In this document: positions 36,608-46,117 of the stretch, in pieces
Layout of the letters: every line of letters starts with the position of its first letter
Position numbering within the stretch: position 1 is the first letter of the stretch
Assembly (NCBI RefSeq): GCF_040219215.1
Contig: NZ_JAVJSX010000033.1
Span: 1-64,000, forward strand
Source of the DNA: Thalassobaculum_A sp040219215
GTDB lineage: Bacteria; Pseudomonadota; Alphaproteobacteria; Thalassobaculales; Thalassobaculaceae
Reading direction: 5' to 3'
Length of the DNA: 64,000 nt
Notes under the pieces: model-generated
What the model was told of the DNA's origin: nothing
The model's database searches: none
What the model saw: only the letters and a program-made list of their open reading frames with translations
Program-made: the position numbers and the translations under genes

Positions 36608-37050
36608 GCGAGCAGACCGCACCGATCGCCCGGCACGGGCACCAGGCGTTCGAGGCCCGGCACCGCGACGACCTGGAGTGGGAGACCATCCGCTGGCCGG
36701 GCGAGACCGGCAAGATGCTGTTCCATCCGCGTCCGGAACGGCCGACCGAGCCGAACGCCGGCATCCTGCGCCTGGAGCCGGGCGCCCATCATCCCGTGCA
36801 CCGGCACGACTTCGCCCAGGTCTGGTACATCCTGGAGGGCGAATTCCACATCGGTGGCGGCGTCTACGGGCCGGGCACGATGCTGTTCCACCCGGACCCG
36901 CACTTCGAGGACGAGTTCCGGACCGACACCGGTGGCGAGATCCTGATCGTCCAGTATCCGGGGCCGACCACCGGCGGGCGCCCGATCTACGACGATCGGT
37001 TCAACAAGGCGAGCCGCAAGCCGATCGAGGCCGAGCGCACCGACCTGTGA
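36604..37050 (+). CDS. cupin-domain protein
   Basis: 148 residues, one cupin fold at about 50-125: LEPGAHHPVHRHDFAQVWYI gives the His-x-His-x4-Asp/Glu metal-site pattern, and EFHIGGGVYGPGTMLFHPDPH the second motif. Start overlaps the XRE-cupin stop (ATGA) so translation is coupled. A catalytic or sensor cupin cannot be told apart. May act on the same ligand as the regulator and transporter. Confidence 0.82.
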   Translation: MSEQTAPIARHGHQAFEARHRDDLEWETIRWPGETGKMLFHPRPERPTEPNAGILRLEPGAHHPVHRHDFAQVWYILEGEFHIGGGVYGPGTMLFHPDPHFEDEFRTDTGGEILIVQYPGPTTGGRPIYDDRFNKASRKPIEAERTDL

Positions 37051-37059
37051 GCGGGCGGG

Positions 37060-37332
37060 TCAGGCGACGATATCGACGATCGAACCGCGCGGTGCGGAGG
37101 GGTTCAGGCGGCGGATCTGCTCGGCCGCGTGTTCCAGGTTGAATTGCCGGCGATCCGCCTCGTTGTCGAGCGGTTCGGCCTTCAGCACATCGTCCAGTTG
37201 CGGAGCCGCGCTGCGGGTGCGGAAGCCGAACGCCTCCTGCAGGCCACGGGCGAGCCGGGACGGGGCAAGCGCGTTGCTTGATCCTTGGGGAATGGGGGCG
37301 AGAGGGGAAGCCCCCGTCGGGCCGATCGCCAT
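37060..37332 (-). CDS. hypothetical protein, 90 residues (first of a paired small-gene set)
   Basis: Soluble protein with a Pro/Gly/Ser-rich start (MAIGPTGASPLAPIPQGSSN) and a helical rest rich in Arg and Glu. It ends in GSIVDIVA. AGGAGCGG precedes the ATG. The next gene on the same strand ends in the very similar VVDILA and also begins with a PIP-containing low-complexity segment, so the two may be distant relatives or share a partner. A promoter-like sequence lies 66-95 nt upstream. No known family recognised. Confidence 0.5.
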   Translation of the reverse strand: MAIGPTGASPLAPIPQGSSNALAPSRLARGLQEAFGFRTRSAAPQLDDVLKAEPLDNEADRRQFNLEHAAEQIRRLNPSAPRGSIVDIVA

Positions 37333-37397
37333 TCTGCCGCTCCTCGAAAACCCTTGAGCATCCCGCCCAGGACGTCTCAGAACCTGAGTAGATCATA

Positions 37398-37427
37398 ATT
37401 AAGTGGTATTTTAAATAAAATTGTCAA
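37398..37427 (-). promoter_or_regulatory. candidate promoter for the 90-residue gene
   Basis: On the minus strand TTGACA (37422-37427) is followed after 18 nt by CTTAAT (37398-37403). The -35 is consensus and the -10 weak, in an AT-rich stretch (37380-37445) that stands out in this GC-rich window. It would drive the gene starting at 37332. Confidence 0.35.
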
Positions 37428-37444
37428 TATTGTGAAATTGCAAG

Positions 37445-37693
37445 CTAGGCCAGGATATCGACCACCTTGGCGGTTGCCCGCGCGGTCGCCTGACGCCCGA
37501 CCGACTGAAAGTACTCCGACCGCTCTGCCGGACTGAGGGCGGCTACTTCCGATAGCAACGCCAGCTTGACCAGCGGCTGGTTCACCGGCTCGCTTGCGAG
37601 GTCCGAGCCCGAACCGGCGAGACGCACCTTCTCCGGGCCCACAAGCTTGGAGTGCGGGATCGGAGGGGGAACGCCGGGTATGCTGTTGACCAT
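37445..37693 (-). CDS. hypothetical protein, 82 residues (second of the pair)
   Basis: Starts MVNSIPGVPPPIPHSK and is helical afterwards (about 40-75, AALSPAERSEYFQSVGRQA), ending in VVDILA. No signal peptide and no metal or cofactor motif. An upstream AGGCAGGG may serve as ribosome site. The C-terminal VDI-x-A and the PIP-rich start mirror the neighbouring 90-residue gene. The 112-nt gap between them contains the candidate promoter for the other gene. Confidence 0.5.
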   Translation of the reverse strand: MVNSIPGVPPPIPHSKLVGPEKVRLAGSGSDLASEPVNQPLVKLALLSEVAALSPAERSEYFQSVGRQATARATAKVVDILA

Positions 37694-37763
37694 GTCGGGA
37701 CCCTGCCTGGAGCCCGCAGTTTCCCACAATCCGGCCGATGTTGCGAGTCGCCGACATTTCCGT

Positions 37764-38693
37764 TCAACGGACATCCCTGGTGTTGCTTCGGGAAACCAGG
37801 AAGACGCCGAGCGCAATCAGGGCCCCGGCCCAGCCGATGCCGGCCGGCAGCGTCTCGCCGAGAACCAGACTGGCGATCCCGGCCCCGGCGGCCGCGCCGA
37901 CCGCCCCGATCTGGCTGAGGTAGACCGGGCCAGCCAACCGCTGCAACACGAAGTACAGCATGTACATGGCCGCGAAGGTCAGCGTCTGGGCCGCCAGCAA
38001 GACCGCTGAGGAGCCGTCGTGAGCCGGAATCGCCATGTCGATTCCGATCACGGGCGCACCGATGAACAGCAGCATCGCCGCCCCAAGCAGCATCCCGGGC
38101 GCCAGCGACAACGACGACGCGCCGGCCGGCCAGCGCAGGGTGCGGTAGATGTTACCGGCGGCGATGATGACCGGCGCGCTCAAGGCGACCCCGATCCACA
38201 GCAGGTTGGCCTCCGGCTCCGAGGCCTTGGACCAGGCGAGAACGACGGCTCCGGCAATCCCTGACAGCACCCCGACCGCCCGGACCAGACGTGCCCGCTC
38301 CATCCCGCCGGCTAGTGCCATCGCGTAGGTGTATAGAGGCGGGAACGCGAACAAGAGCGCCACGAACCCCGCACCGACATGGGGTACGGCGGCGAACACC
38401 AGGGCGTTGGACAGCGCCACGCTCAGCAGGCCCGACACCAGGAAGTACTCGACGGTACGTCGGTTCAGCGGCGGGCGGTTCCCGCTTGCGACAGCCGAGA
38501 TGAGCAGGATCAACCCGGCCCCCAGGACCGACCACGCCAGGAACGCCACCGGCGCGGCCCCGGCGCCGACCGCCAGCTTCACCAGGTTGGCGGTGATGCC
38601 GATGAACGAGCCAACCACCAGCAGGCACAGGACCGGCACGAAACGGGCGACCGGCGATGCGGAAACGGATTCGGCGTTGGCACTGGCCATCAT
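37764..38693 (-). CDS. DMT-superfamily (EamA) transporter
   Basis: About 309 residues with ten hydrophobic segments in two repeats (VPVLCLLVVGSFIGITANLVK near the start; the last helix GIGWAGALIALGVFLV). The EamA duplication pattern and the small positive loops fit inner-membrane exporters or importers of amino acids or nucleosides. Start 38693 was preferred (GGAGAGC upstream) over 38705. Divergent from a MarR regulator whose operator lies between them, so likely repressed by it. Substrate unknown. Confidence 0.82.
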   Translation of the reverse strand: MMASANAESVSASPVARFVPVLCLLVVGSFIGITANLVKLAVGAGAAPVAFLAWSVLGAGLILLISAVASGNRPPLNRRTVEYFLVSGLLSVALSNALVFAAVPHVGAGFVALLFAFPPLYTYAMALAGGMERARLVRAVGVLSGIAGAVVLAWSKASEPEANLLWIGVALSAPVIIAAGNIYRTLRWPAGASSLSLAPGMLLGAAMLLFIGAPVIGIDMAIPAHDGSSAVLLAAQTLTFAAMYMLYFVLQRLAGPVYLSQIGAVGAAAGAGIASLVLGETLPAGIGWAGALIALGVFLVSRSNTRDVR

Positions 38694-38773
38694 GCTCTCC
38701 ATCATCGAGGTGTCGGTGCGACGCAGCGGCGATGCTTGTTTCGCTCTCGCGTGGGTACTATCTCGTCATCAAC

Positions 38774-38791
38774 TATCTTGATGTCAAGATA
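38774..38791. promoter_or_regulatory. MarR-type operator palindrome
   Basis: TATCTTGA-TG-TCAAGATA is a perfect 8-bp inverted repeat with a 2-nt centre, 13 nt upstream of the marR start and 81 nt upstream of the divergent EamA start. This is the size and shape of a MarR dimer site. The core half-site ATCTTGA also resembles known ATCTTGA-type MarR boxes; binding is inferred. Confidence 0.65.
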
Positions 38792-38803
38792 CATGGAGCA
38801 AAG

Positions 38804-39289
38804 ATGGATAGAGCCGAGTTCGCCGTTTCGCAATGGGCCAAGGAACGCCCGGACCTGGACCTGCTGCCGATGGTGGTGCTCGCACGCCTGGGAATTGCCG
38901 CCCGTACCGTCGCGAAGGACCATCTGGAACCGCTGTTCGCGCGCTTCGGGCTGGGTCGCGGCGAGTTCGACGTGCTGGCGACCCTGCGCCGGGCCGGAAA
39001 GCCTTATGCCCTCAGCCCGACCGGTCTCTACGAAGCCACGATGGTGACGTCCGGCACCATGACCAGCCGGCTCGACCGGCTGGAACGGGGCGGCCTGATC
39101 CGGCGGGAGAACGACCCGAACGACCGGCGCGGCACCATCGTGGTGCTGACCGAGAAAGGCTTCTCGTTGATCGACCAGGCGGTCGGCGCCCACGTGGAGA
39201 ACGAGACCCGGGTCCTGGCCGGCCTCAGCCGCGCCGAACAGCAACAACTGAACGAACTGCTGGCCAAGCTGCTGGCGAGCCTGGGGTAG
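38804..39289 (+). CDS. MarR-family transcriptional regulator
   Basis: 161 residues. Winged HTH at about 50-120 (FDVLATLRRAGKPYALSPTGL and a wing RRENDPNDRRGTIVVLTEKG, the conserved DxRxxxVxLT pattern). Start 38804 is preceded by GGAGCAAAG; the longer frame upstream is read across the operator and excluded. Divergent from the EamA transporter with a palindrome between, indicating autoregulation and control of export. Confidence 0.9.
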   Translation: MDRAEFAVSQWAKERPDLDLLPMVVLARLGIAARTVAKDHLEPLFARFGLGRGEFDVLATLRRAGKPYALSPTGLYEATMVTSGTMTSRLDRLERGGLIRRENDPNDRRGTIVVLTEKGFSLIDQAVGAHVENETRVLAGLSRAEQQQLNELLAKLLASLG

Positions 39290-39295
39290 CCCGAC

Positions 39296-39646
39296 CTACT
39301 TGTCCGACCAAACCGCCAGTTCGTAGCCGTCCGGGTCCTCGAAATGAAACCGGCGGCCGCCCGGGAAGGCATACGGCTCCTTCACGATCTTGGCCCCAGC
39401 CTCTTCGATCCGACGCTTCAGATCGGCCAGATCGTCGGCGAAGAGAATCACCAGCGGACCGCCGGGACGGGGCGAGCCCTGGGCGAACCCGCCGGTCATC
39501 CGGCCATCGTTGAACTCACAGTAGCTCGGCCCGTAGTCCGTGAAGGTCCAGCCGAATGCCTCCCCGTAGAAGGCCTTCGGCCGCTCGATGTCCACGACCG
39601 CGAACTCGACGTAGTCGATGCGGCGGTCGCTGTCCCGCTTGTCCAT
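39296..39646 (-). CDS. VOC-family (glyoxalase/bleomycin resistance) protein
   Basis: 116 residues with the paired beta-alpha-beta units of VOC proteins (DYVEFAVVDIERPKAFY ... PGGRRFHFEDPDGYELAVW). Metal ligands typical of the fold are only partly present (His and Glu near the C-terminal strand). Start 39646 has AGGAG 7 nt upstream; the ATG at 39652 abuts it. The gene lies 3' to the AraC regulator and its start is overlapped by that frame (see there). Small-molecule binding or lyase role unknown. Confidence 0.78.
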   Translation of the reverse strand: MDKRDSDRRIDYVEFAVVDIERPKAFYGEAFGWTFTDYGPSYCEFNDGRMTGGFAQGSPRPGGPLVILFADDLADLKRRIEEAGAKIVKEPYAFPGGRRFHFEDPDGYELAVWSDK

Positions 39647-40547
39647 GGGCATGCTCCTCAGATCGTTGGTTCGGCTGACCGCTGGCTCCGGCAAGCCGGG
39701 TGACGCGGATCTCGTCGCTGCCGACCATGCCCTCACATCCATCCGGCGTCTTGAACGAAACGGCCAAACAGGCCGCAATCTGCCGGAGGATCGCCGATGG
39801 CGTGAGGCCGGTCAGATCGCGAACGTCGCGGGCAAGGTGGGATTGATCCGCATACCCGGCGTCGTGCGCGGACCCCGCCAGTCCCACCTGTCGCTGCCCA
39901 CGGCTAATCGCCAGGAAGCGCTGGAAGCGCAGGATCCGGTCCAGGGTTTTAGGCCCATAGCCGAATGCGTCGTGGCAACGTCGACGCAGGGTCCGGTCGC
40001 TCAGCGCCAACCGGTCGAGCAGACGCGCAACACCGGCGGGCTCGGCGGAGCGCTCAAGCGACCGGAACACGAAGCTTATCTCCGGTGCCGGGGTGTCGAT
40101 CGTTCCAGCGATTCCGGCCAGCGTCTCCTGCATCCGCATCAGCCGATCCGCCGACGTTTCAGCGCCGTCGAGAGTGTCGGCCAGCGCCGCAGCGCGGGGA
40201 CCCCACAATTCGCTCAGCTCAACGCGGCGTCCGACGAGCTCGGACATCGGCAACCCGAGCCAGCGGAAGGCGGCGCCGGGCTGAAACCGCATACCGGAGA
40301 CAACTGCCCCGCCCTTCAACGGCTCCGACACGGCCGTCAGGTCCGGCCCGGCGATCATCAACCGTCCATCGGTCCACAGCAGATCGACGCAACCGTCGGG
40401 CACGACCATGATCGGGCGCTGTTGCCCGCCCGGGACAGCATGGTCCCATGCGCAACGAAAATGCCGCGCCAGTCCCGGCGCCGGTCGATACTCCCGGTAC
40501 ACGCCGGCCACGCCAGCGAGATCCGGCGTCTCGCCTTCCTGCGTCAC
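39516..40547 (-). CDS. AraC-family regulator, 3' end overlapping the VOC gene
   Basis: About 343 residues. N-terminal sensor region (GVYREYRPAPGLARHFRCAWDHA and PIMVVPDGCVDLLW, DUF6597-like) then two HTH motifs at about 210-290 (LALSDRTLRRRCHDAFGYGPK and VGLAGSAHDAGYADQSHLARD). The family normally ends soon after. Here the frame has no stop until 39516 and thereby runs 131 nt into the VOC gene in a different register, adding about 70 low-complexity Arg-rich residues. Start GTG 40547 (GGGAGA upstream) was chosen; GTG 40586 is an alternative. Orientation suggests co-transcription with the VOC gene. Confidence 0.75.
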   Translation of the reverse strand: MTQEGETPDLAGVAGVYREYRPAPGLARHFRCAWDHAVPGGQQRPIMVVPDGCVDLLWTDGRLMIAGPDLTAVSEPLKGGAVVSGMRFQPGAAFRWLGLPMSELVGRRVELSELWGPRAAALADTLDGAETSADRLMRMQETLAGIAGTIDTPAPEISFVFRSLERSAEPAGVARLLDRLALSDRTLRRRCHDAFGYGPKTLDRILRFQRFLAISRGQRQVGLAGSAHDAGYADQSHLARDVRDLTGLTPSAILRQIAACLAVSFKTPDGCEGMVGSDEIRVTRLAGASGQPNQRSEEHAHGQAGQRPPHRLRRVRGRGHRAAEGLLRGGIRLDLHGLRAELL

Positions 40548-40595
40548 AGCCCTGTCTCCCGAAGTCCGGCTGCGTCCCGCGGCCACGAAGAACGC

Positions 40596-40847
40596 TCAGC
40601 GCCGGTCATCCTCCGGCGGAAGCAGCCGGTCGCGGAACCGGCGGGCGAAGCCGAGCGGGTCGTCGGTCGCCCGCACTTCTGAGGAGGTCTGGCGCGCGGT
40701 CTCGACCACGTGGCGGCCGGCGTTTTCGATCTTCGGTGCCACCTTGCCGTAGACCTCGCCGGCAATCCGGGCGGCTCCGCGGCGCAGCTCCGGATTCTGC
40801 GCGGCGCGACGGCCGGCCTCGATCAGCAGGCGGCGCAGCAGGCTCAT
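40596..40847 (-). CDS. 83-residue helical basic protein coupled to the aminomutase-like gene
   Basis: Soluble, highly charged, predicted all-helical: MSLLRRLLIEAGRRAAQNPE, a middle with KVAPKIENAGRHVVETARQ, and a Pro/Asp-rich end LLPPEDDRR. No cofactor motif. The start overlaps the stop of the aminotransferase gene (ATGA at 40844-40847) and carries GGGAGG upstream, so it is translationally coupled to a four-gene metabolic run. Its role is unknown; a small accessory or subunit-like protein is the natural inference. Confidence 0.65.
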   Translation of the reverse strand: MSLLRRLLIEAGRRAAQNPELRRGAARIAGEVYGKVAPKIENAGRHVVETARQTSSEVRATDDPLGFARRFRDRLLPPEDDRR

Positions 40848-42169
40848 GCGACCTCCCTTCCCGCTGCCTCGATCACCGGCCGGCGGGCGTCCAGGAACTC
40901 TTCGAAGGCGGCGGAGAAGCGGTCGAACTCGGCCGCCCCCATCGGCAGCGACAGCACCGCCATGCCGCGCCGGGCGGTGTAGATCCCGGCGGCGATCAGG
41001 TCGAGGTGCATCAGGTCGATCAGCTTGCGCGACCGTTTGCCCGACTCCGGCGGCGAGTTCGGCGCCGTCGCCCCGGAATGCACCGCCATCATCGAGCCGC
41101 GACCTGTGACGATCATCGGCAGGCCGCGCCGGGTGATGGCGTCGTTCAACCGGCCGCGCAGGCTGTCGCCGGCGGCGTTCAGCATGACGGCCCGGTCGGG
41201 CGTGTACAGCTGGGTCAGCCCGGCCAGTCCGGCCGACATGGTGAAGACGTTGTTGTTGAAGGTCCCGGCGTGCGGCCAGGCGTCGGGCCGGCGCGGATCG
41301 AAGCGGGCCAGGATGTCGGCCCGGCCGCCGAACGCGCCGAAGCTAAGGCCGCCGCCCAGATACTTGCCCAGGGTCACCAGGTCCGGCCGGATGCCCAGCA
41401 GGCCGTGCAACCCCTCTCCCGACAGCCGCGAGGTCATCACCTCGTCGAAGATCAGCAGGGCGCCGGTCGCCTCGGTGGCACCACGCAGCGCCTCCAGGAA
41501 TGCCTCGCTGCCGGGGATGCAGCCGCCGGACCCGGACATCGGCTCGACCAGCACGCAGGCGAGACTGTCGCCCTGCTGGCGGATCAGCGCCGCCGCACCC
41601 TCGGCGTCGTTGTAGTCGCCCATGACGTAGTCGAACGGGGCGTTCAGCGGCGAGCCGGAGAAGTACAGCACCCCGCCGTGATAGGCGCCGCGGAACACCA
41701 TGACCTTGTCGCGGCCGGTGAAGGCGCGCGCGGCGGCGATCGCCATCATGTTGGCTTCGGTGCCGGAATTGGTGAAGCGCACCCGTTCGATGGCCGGGAA
41801 CCGGTCGACCACCGCCTGGGCCAGCCGCGCCTCCAGCAGGTTCGGGCCGCCCAGCACCCAGCCGTCGTCAGCGGCCTGCTTGATGGCGTCGCGGATCACC
41901 GGTTCGGAGTGGCCGTACAGGCCGGCGGTGTACTCGCCGAGGAAATCGACCAGTTCGTGACCGTCGGCATCCCACAGCCGGCAGCCCTCGCCGCGGGCGA
42001 AGCGCAGCGGGAACGGGTGGTAGTGCAGCACCGTGCGGGTATTGCCACCGGGCATGGCCTGCTCGGCCTGCTCCTGGATCGTCCGGCTCTTGGGGTTGGC
42101 GGAAACGAACCGCTCCGCCGCCTCGGCGTAGGCGGCCTCCAGGTCCGAGTTGACGAGGGTCGTGGTCAT
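40844..42169 (-). CDS. class III PLP aminotransferase, glutamate-1-semialdehyde aminomutase-like
   Basis: 441 residues. PLP Lys269 in TLGKYLGGGLSFGAFGG, Asp242 in IFDEVMTSR and the substrate-phosphate contact NSGTEANMMA (about 135-143) show a class III fold-type I enzyme nearest to glutamate-1-semialdehyde 2,1-aminomutase. It is not a safe hemL: HemL usually maps apart from sugar-phosphate genes, and here it lies in ATGA overlap with both a class II aldolase upstream and a small unknown protein downstream. Transamination or amino-group migration on a C3-C4 product of the aldolase is inferred. Cytoplasmic. Confidence 0.82.
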   Translation of the reverse strand: MTTTLVNSDLEAAYAEAAERFVSANPKSRTIQEQAEQAMPGGNTRTVLHYHPFPLRFARGEGCRLWDADGHELVDFLGEYTAGLYGHSEPVIRDAIKQAADDGWVLGGPNLLEARLAQAVVDRFPAIERVRFTNSGTEANMMAIAAARAFTGRDKVMVFRGAYHGGVLYFSGSPLNAPFDYVMGDYNDAEGAAALIRQQGDSLACVLVEPMSGSGGCIPGSEAFLEALRGATEATGALLIFDEVMTSRLSGEGLHGLLGIRPDLVTLGKYLGGGLSFGAFGGRADILARFDPRRPDAWPHAGTFNNNVFTMSAGLAGLTQLYTPDRAVMLNAAGDSLRGRLNDAITRRGLPMIVTGRGSMMAVHSGATAPNSPPESGKRSRKLIDLMHLDLIAAGIYTARRGMAVLSLPMGAAEFDRFSAAFEEFLDARRPVIEAAGREVA

Positions 42170-42882
42170 GCTGCCCTGCCCTTTCCACCGGCCTTGCCGG
42201 TGGCTTCCGGCGCCGCCTTGTCGACGACCCCATAGCCCATGGTACCGAATTTTTCGCCGACCCGCGCGATCTCGTCATCCGGCAGGATCACCGGCTTGCC
42301 GACCTGCAGGGTGCGCCAGTACATGCCGGCCAGGGTCTCGACTTCGAGCGCCAGGGCCAGCGCCTTCGGCAGGGTCGAGCCGATGGCGATCATGCCATGG
42401 TTCGCCAGCAGGCAGGCCCGCCGGTCGCGCATCGCCTCCAGCGCGGTGTCCGACAGTTCCTGGGTGCCGAAGGTGGCGTAGTCCGAGCAGCGGATCGTCG
42501 GCCCGCCGGCCTGGGCGATCATGTAGTGGAACGCTGGAATCTCCATGCGCAGGCAGGCCAGCGTGGTGGCGAACATCCCGTGGGTGTGAACAATCGCGCC
42601 GCAGTCCGGGCGGTGCCGCATGATGTCCAGGTGGAAGCGCCATTCGCTCGACGGCCGGCGGTTGTCGCTGTGGCTGCCGTCGAGTTCCATCCGCACGATG
42701 TCCTCGGGCCGGATCTCCTCGTACGGGATCGCCGACGGGGTGATGAAGAACCCGGCGGTCGGATCGTCGGACACCCGCACGCTGGCGTTGCCCGAGGTGC
42801 CCTGGTTGATGCCGAGCGCATTCATCTTCAGGCAGGTGTCGATGACCTGCTGGCGCAGCGCGCGTTCCTTGGCCGGCATCAT
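42166..42882 (-). CDS. class II aldolase/adducin-family protein
   Basis: 238 residues. Zinc ligands His-x-His in IVHTHGMFATTLA and the third His in LLANHGMIAIGS (about 150-165), with the phosphate-binding GTSGNASVRV and an ITPSAIPYEEI segment: the L-fuculose-1-phosphate aldolase / methylthioribulose-1-phosphate dehydratase fold. In other bacteria, a class II aldolase next to mtnA cleaves 5-(methylthio)ribulose-1-P (or 5-deoxyribulose-1-P) to DHAP plus an aldehyde; the alternative is dehydration by MtnB. The start 42882 (AGGATA 8 nt upstream) was chosen over the longer frame. Overlaps the aminomutase-like gene. Confidence 0.8.
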   Translation of the reverse strand: MMPAKERALRQQVIDTCLKMNALGINQGTSGNASVRVSDDPTAGFFITPSAIPYEEIRPEDIVRMELDGSHSDNRRPSSEWRFHLDIMRHRPDCGAIVHTHGMFATTLACLRMEIPAFHYMIAQAGGPTIRCSDYATFGTQELSDTALEAMRDRRACLLANHGMIAIGSTLPKALALALEVETLAGMYWRTLQVGKPVILPDDEIARVGEKFGTMGYGVVDKAAPEATGKAGGKGRAA

Positions 42883-42970
42883 GACGGACGTATCCTCTGG
42901 ACTGGTTTTCCGGTGCCCCGATCCTGAAACAAACACGGCGCCACGGGAAGGGGTGGCGTGGGCGACGCCC

Positions 42971-44074
<1,104 letters not shown>

Positions 44075-44203
44075 GGCGTCCCTCCATGGGGTTGTCAGCC
44101 GACAAAATGGCGAGCCTCGCACTCCTGCACAACCGTTTAGCCGATGCGCGGCGGCTTCCGATGCGGCACGCTGGATCGACCCAAGCAGCGGACGGCCGGA
44201 ACC

Positions 44204-44782
44204 ATGCACACTCGCCGCATTCACATCCTGGGCGCTTCCGGTTCAGGCACGACCACCCTCGGCCGTACGCTGGCCTGTGAGATGGCCGTTCCGCACCATG
44301 ACACCGACGACTACTTCTGGCTGCCGACCGAGCCGCCGTTCACCGAGAAACGACCGGAAGTCGATCGCCTGCGACTGATGTCCGAGCTGTTCACCCCGCG
44401 CGCGGCGTGGGTGCTGAGCGGTTCGCTGGTCGGCTGGGGCGACCCGCTGATCCCGCTGTTCGACTTGGTCGTCTTCCTGCATACCCCCGCCCGGACCCGG
44501 CTCGCACGATTGCGCAACCGCGAGGCGGTGCGCTACGGACAGGCAGCCATCGCACCCGGCGGCTCGCACCACGACGCGACCGAGGGCTTCCTGAACTGGG
44601 CCGCCGGCTACGACGGCGGCAACCAGGGACGGACGCTGCGCCGGCATGAGGAATGGCTGGCCGGCCTGCCCTGCCCAGTGGTCCGCCTGGACGGCTCCCG
44701 GCCGCTCCTCCAACTGGTTGCATCCCTGCTGGCCGCCGCGGACGGTGCTGCGTTTGGTGACAGCCCCGGGAGCGGATGCTAG
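44204..44782 (+). CDS. P-loop nucleotide kinase (adenylate kinase-like)
   Basis: 192 residues. Walker A HILGASGSGTTTLG at the N-terminus, LID and Arg-rich segments later (PARTRLARLRNREAVRYG), and a C-terminal VVRLDGSRPL. It resembles small uncharacterised ATPases of the adenylate-kinase/uridine-kinase type; substrate unknown. Start 44204 begins the P-loop strand. It is divergent from mtnA (129 nt), 36 nt before purB, and could be read with purB. Confidence 0.75.
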   Translation: MHTRRIHILGASGSGTTTLGRTLACEMAVPHHDTDDYFWLPTEPPFTEKRPEVDRLRLMSELFTPRAAWVLSGSLVGWGDPLIPLFDLVVFLHTPARTRLARLRNREAVRYGQAAIAPGGSHHDATEGFLNWAAGYDGGNQGRTLRRHEEWLAGLPCPVVRLDGSRPLLQLVASLLAAADGAAFGDSPGSGC

Positions 44783-44818
44783 AAGCCCGCTACCGACCGC
44801 CGACGGAGTGTACCCCGC

Positions 44819-46117
44819 ATGATCCCGCGCTATTCCCGCGAGAAGATGGCCGCCATCTGGGCGCCAGAGAGCAAGTTCCGGATCTGGTTCGAGATCGAGG
44901 CACACGCCTGCGACGCCCAGGCCGAACTGGGGGTGATCCCGAAGGAAGCCGCCAAGGCGGTGTGGGAGCGCGGCGCGTTCGAGGTCGAGCGGATCGATGC
45001 CATCGAGGCCGAGGTCAAGCACGACGTCATCGCCTTCCTGACCAACCTGGCCGAGCACGTCGGCCCGGAGGCACGGTTCGTCCACCAGGGCATGACCTCG
45101 TCCGACGTTCTGGACACCTGCCTGGCGGTGCAACTGGTGCGCGCCGCCGACATCCTGATCGAGGATGTGGACGCGATGCTGGCCGCGCTGGAGCGGCGGG
45201 CGTTCGAGTACAAGGACGCGCCGACCATCGGCCGCAGCCACGGGATCCACGCCGAGCCGCTGACCTTCGGTTTGAAGCTGGCCGGCTACCACGCCGAGTT
45301 CCAGCGCGCCCGCGCCCGCCTGGTGATCGCCCGGCAGGAGGTCGCGACCTGTGCGATCTCCGGTGCTGTCGGCACCTTCGCCAACATCGACCCGCGGGTC
45401 GAGGAGCACGTCGCGGCTGCACTCGGCCTGGAGCCAGAGCCGGTGTCGACCCAGGTGATCCCGCGCGACCGCCACGCCATGTTCTTCGCCGTGCTCGGCG
45501 TGGTGGCGTCGTCGGTCGAGCGGCTGGCCACCGAGATCCGCCACCTGCAGCGCAGCGAAGTGCGCGAGGCCGAGGAGTTCTTCAGCGAGAAGCAGAAGGG
45601 CTCGTCGGCGATGCCGCACAAGCGCAACCCGGTGCTGACCGAGAACCTGACCGGCCTCGCCCGGCTGGTGCGCATGACCGTGGTGCCGGCGATGGAGAAC
45701 GTCGCCCTGTGGCACGAGCGCGACATCAGCCATTCCTCGGTCGAGCGGATGATCGGCCCGGACGCCACCGTCACCCTGGACTTCGCGCTGGCCCGGCTGA
45801 CCGGCGTGGTCGACAAGCTGATCGTCTATCCGGAGACCATGCAGGCCAATCTGGACAAGCTCGGCGGCCTGGTGCACAGCCAGCGGGTCATGCTGACCCT
45901 GACCCAGAAGGGCGTCAGCCGCGAAGACGCCTACCGCCTGGTCCAGCGCAACGCCATGCCGGTCTGGCTGGAGGGCAAGGATTTCCGCACCCTGCTCGCC
46001 GCCGACGCCGAGGTGACGGCCGCGTTGTCAGCCGTGGAACTCGATGACCTGTTCGACCTCGGCTATCACACCAAGCACGTCGACACGATCTTCCGCCGGG
46101 TGTTCGGTCGGGCGTGA
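44819..46117 (+). CDS. purB: adenylosuccinate lyase
   Basis: 432 residues, fumarase/aspartase superfamily. Signature GSSAMPHKRNP at residues 261-271 contains the catalytic Ser, with HGIHAEPLTFGLKLA (general acid His) upstream. Catalyses SAICAR to AICAR and adenylosuccinate to AMP, the last-but-few steps of purine synthesis. GGAG about 11 nt upstream. The downstream GNAT gene starts at the GTGA overlapping its stop. Confidence 0.95.
   Translation: MIPRYSREKMAAIWAPESKFRIWFEIEAHACDAQAELGVIPKEAAKAVWERGAFEVERIDAIEAEVKHDVIAFLTNLAEHVGPEARFVHQGMTSSDVLDTCLAVQLVRAADILIEDVDAMLAALERRAFEYKDAPTIGRSHGIHAEPLTFGLKLAGYHAEFQRARARLVIARQEVATCAISGAVGTFANIDPRVEEHVAAALGLEPEPVSTQVIPRDRHAMFFAVLGVVASSVERLATEIRHLQRSEVREAEEFFSEKQKGSSAMPHKRNPVLTENLTGLARLVRMTVVPAMENVALWHERDISHSSVERMIGPDATVTLDFALARLTGVVDKLIVYPETMQANLDKLGGLVHSQRVMLTLTQKGVSREDAYRLVQRNAMPVWLEGKDFRTLLAADAEVTAALSAVELDDLFDLGYHTKHVDTIFRRVFGRA

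Noticed and set aside
40844..42169. Naming this gene hemL
   Set aside because: The fold and motifs fit, but its place in a coupled run with mtnA and a class II aldolase argues against assuming the haem-pathway role.
40448..42235. 595-codon plus-strand open frame opposite the aminomutase-like gene
   Set aside because: Shadow of codon bias on the real strand; the aminotransferase motifs lie on the minus strand.
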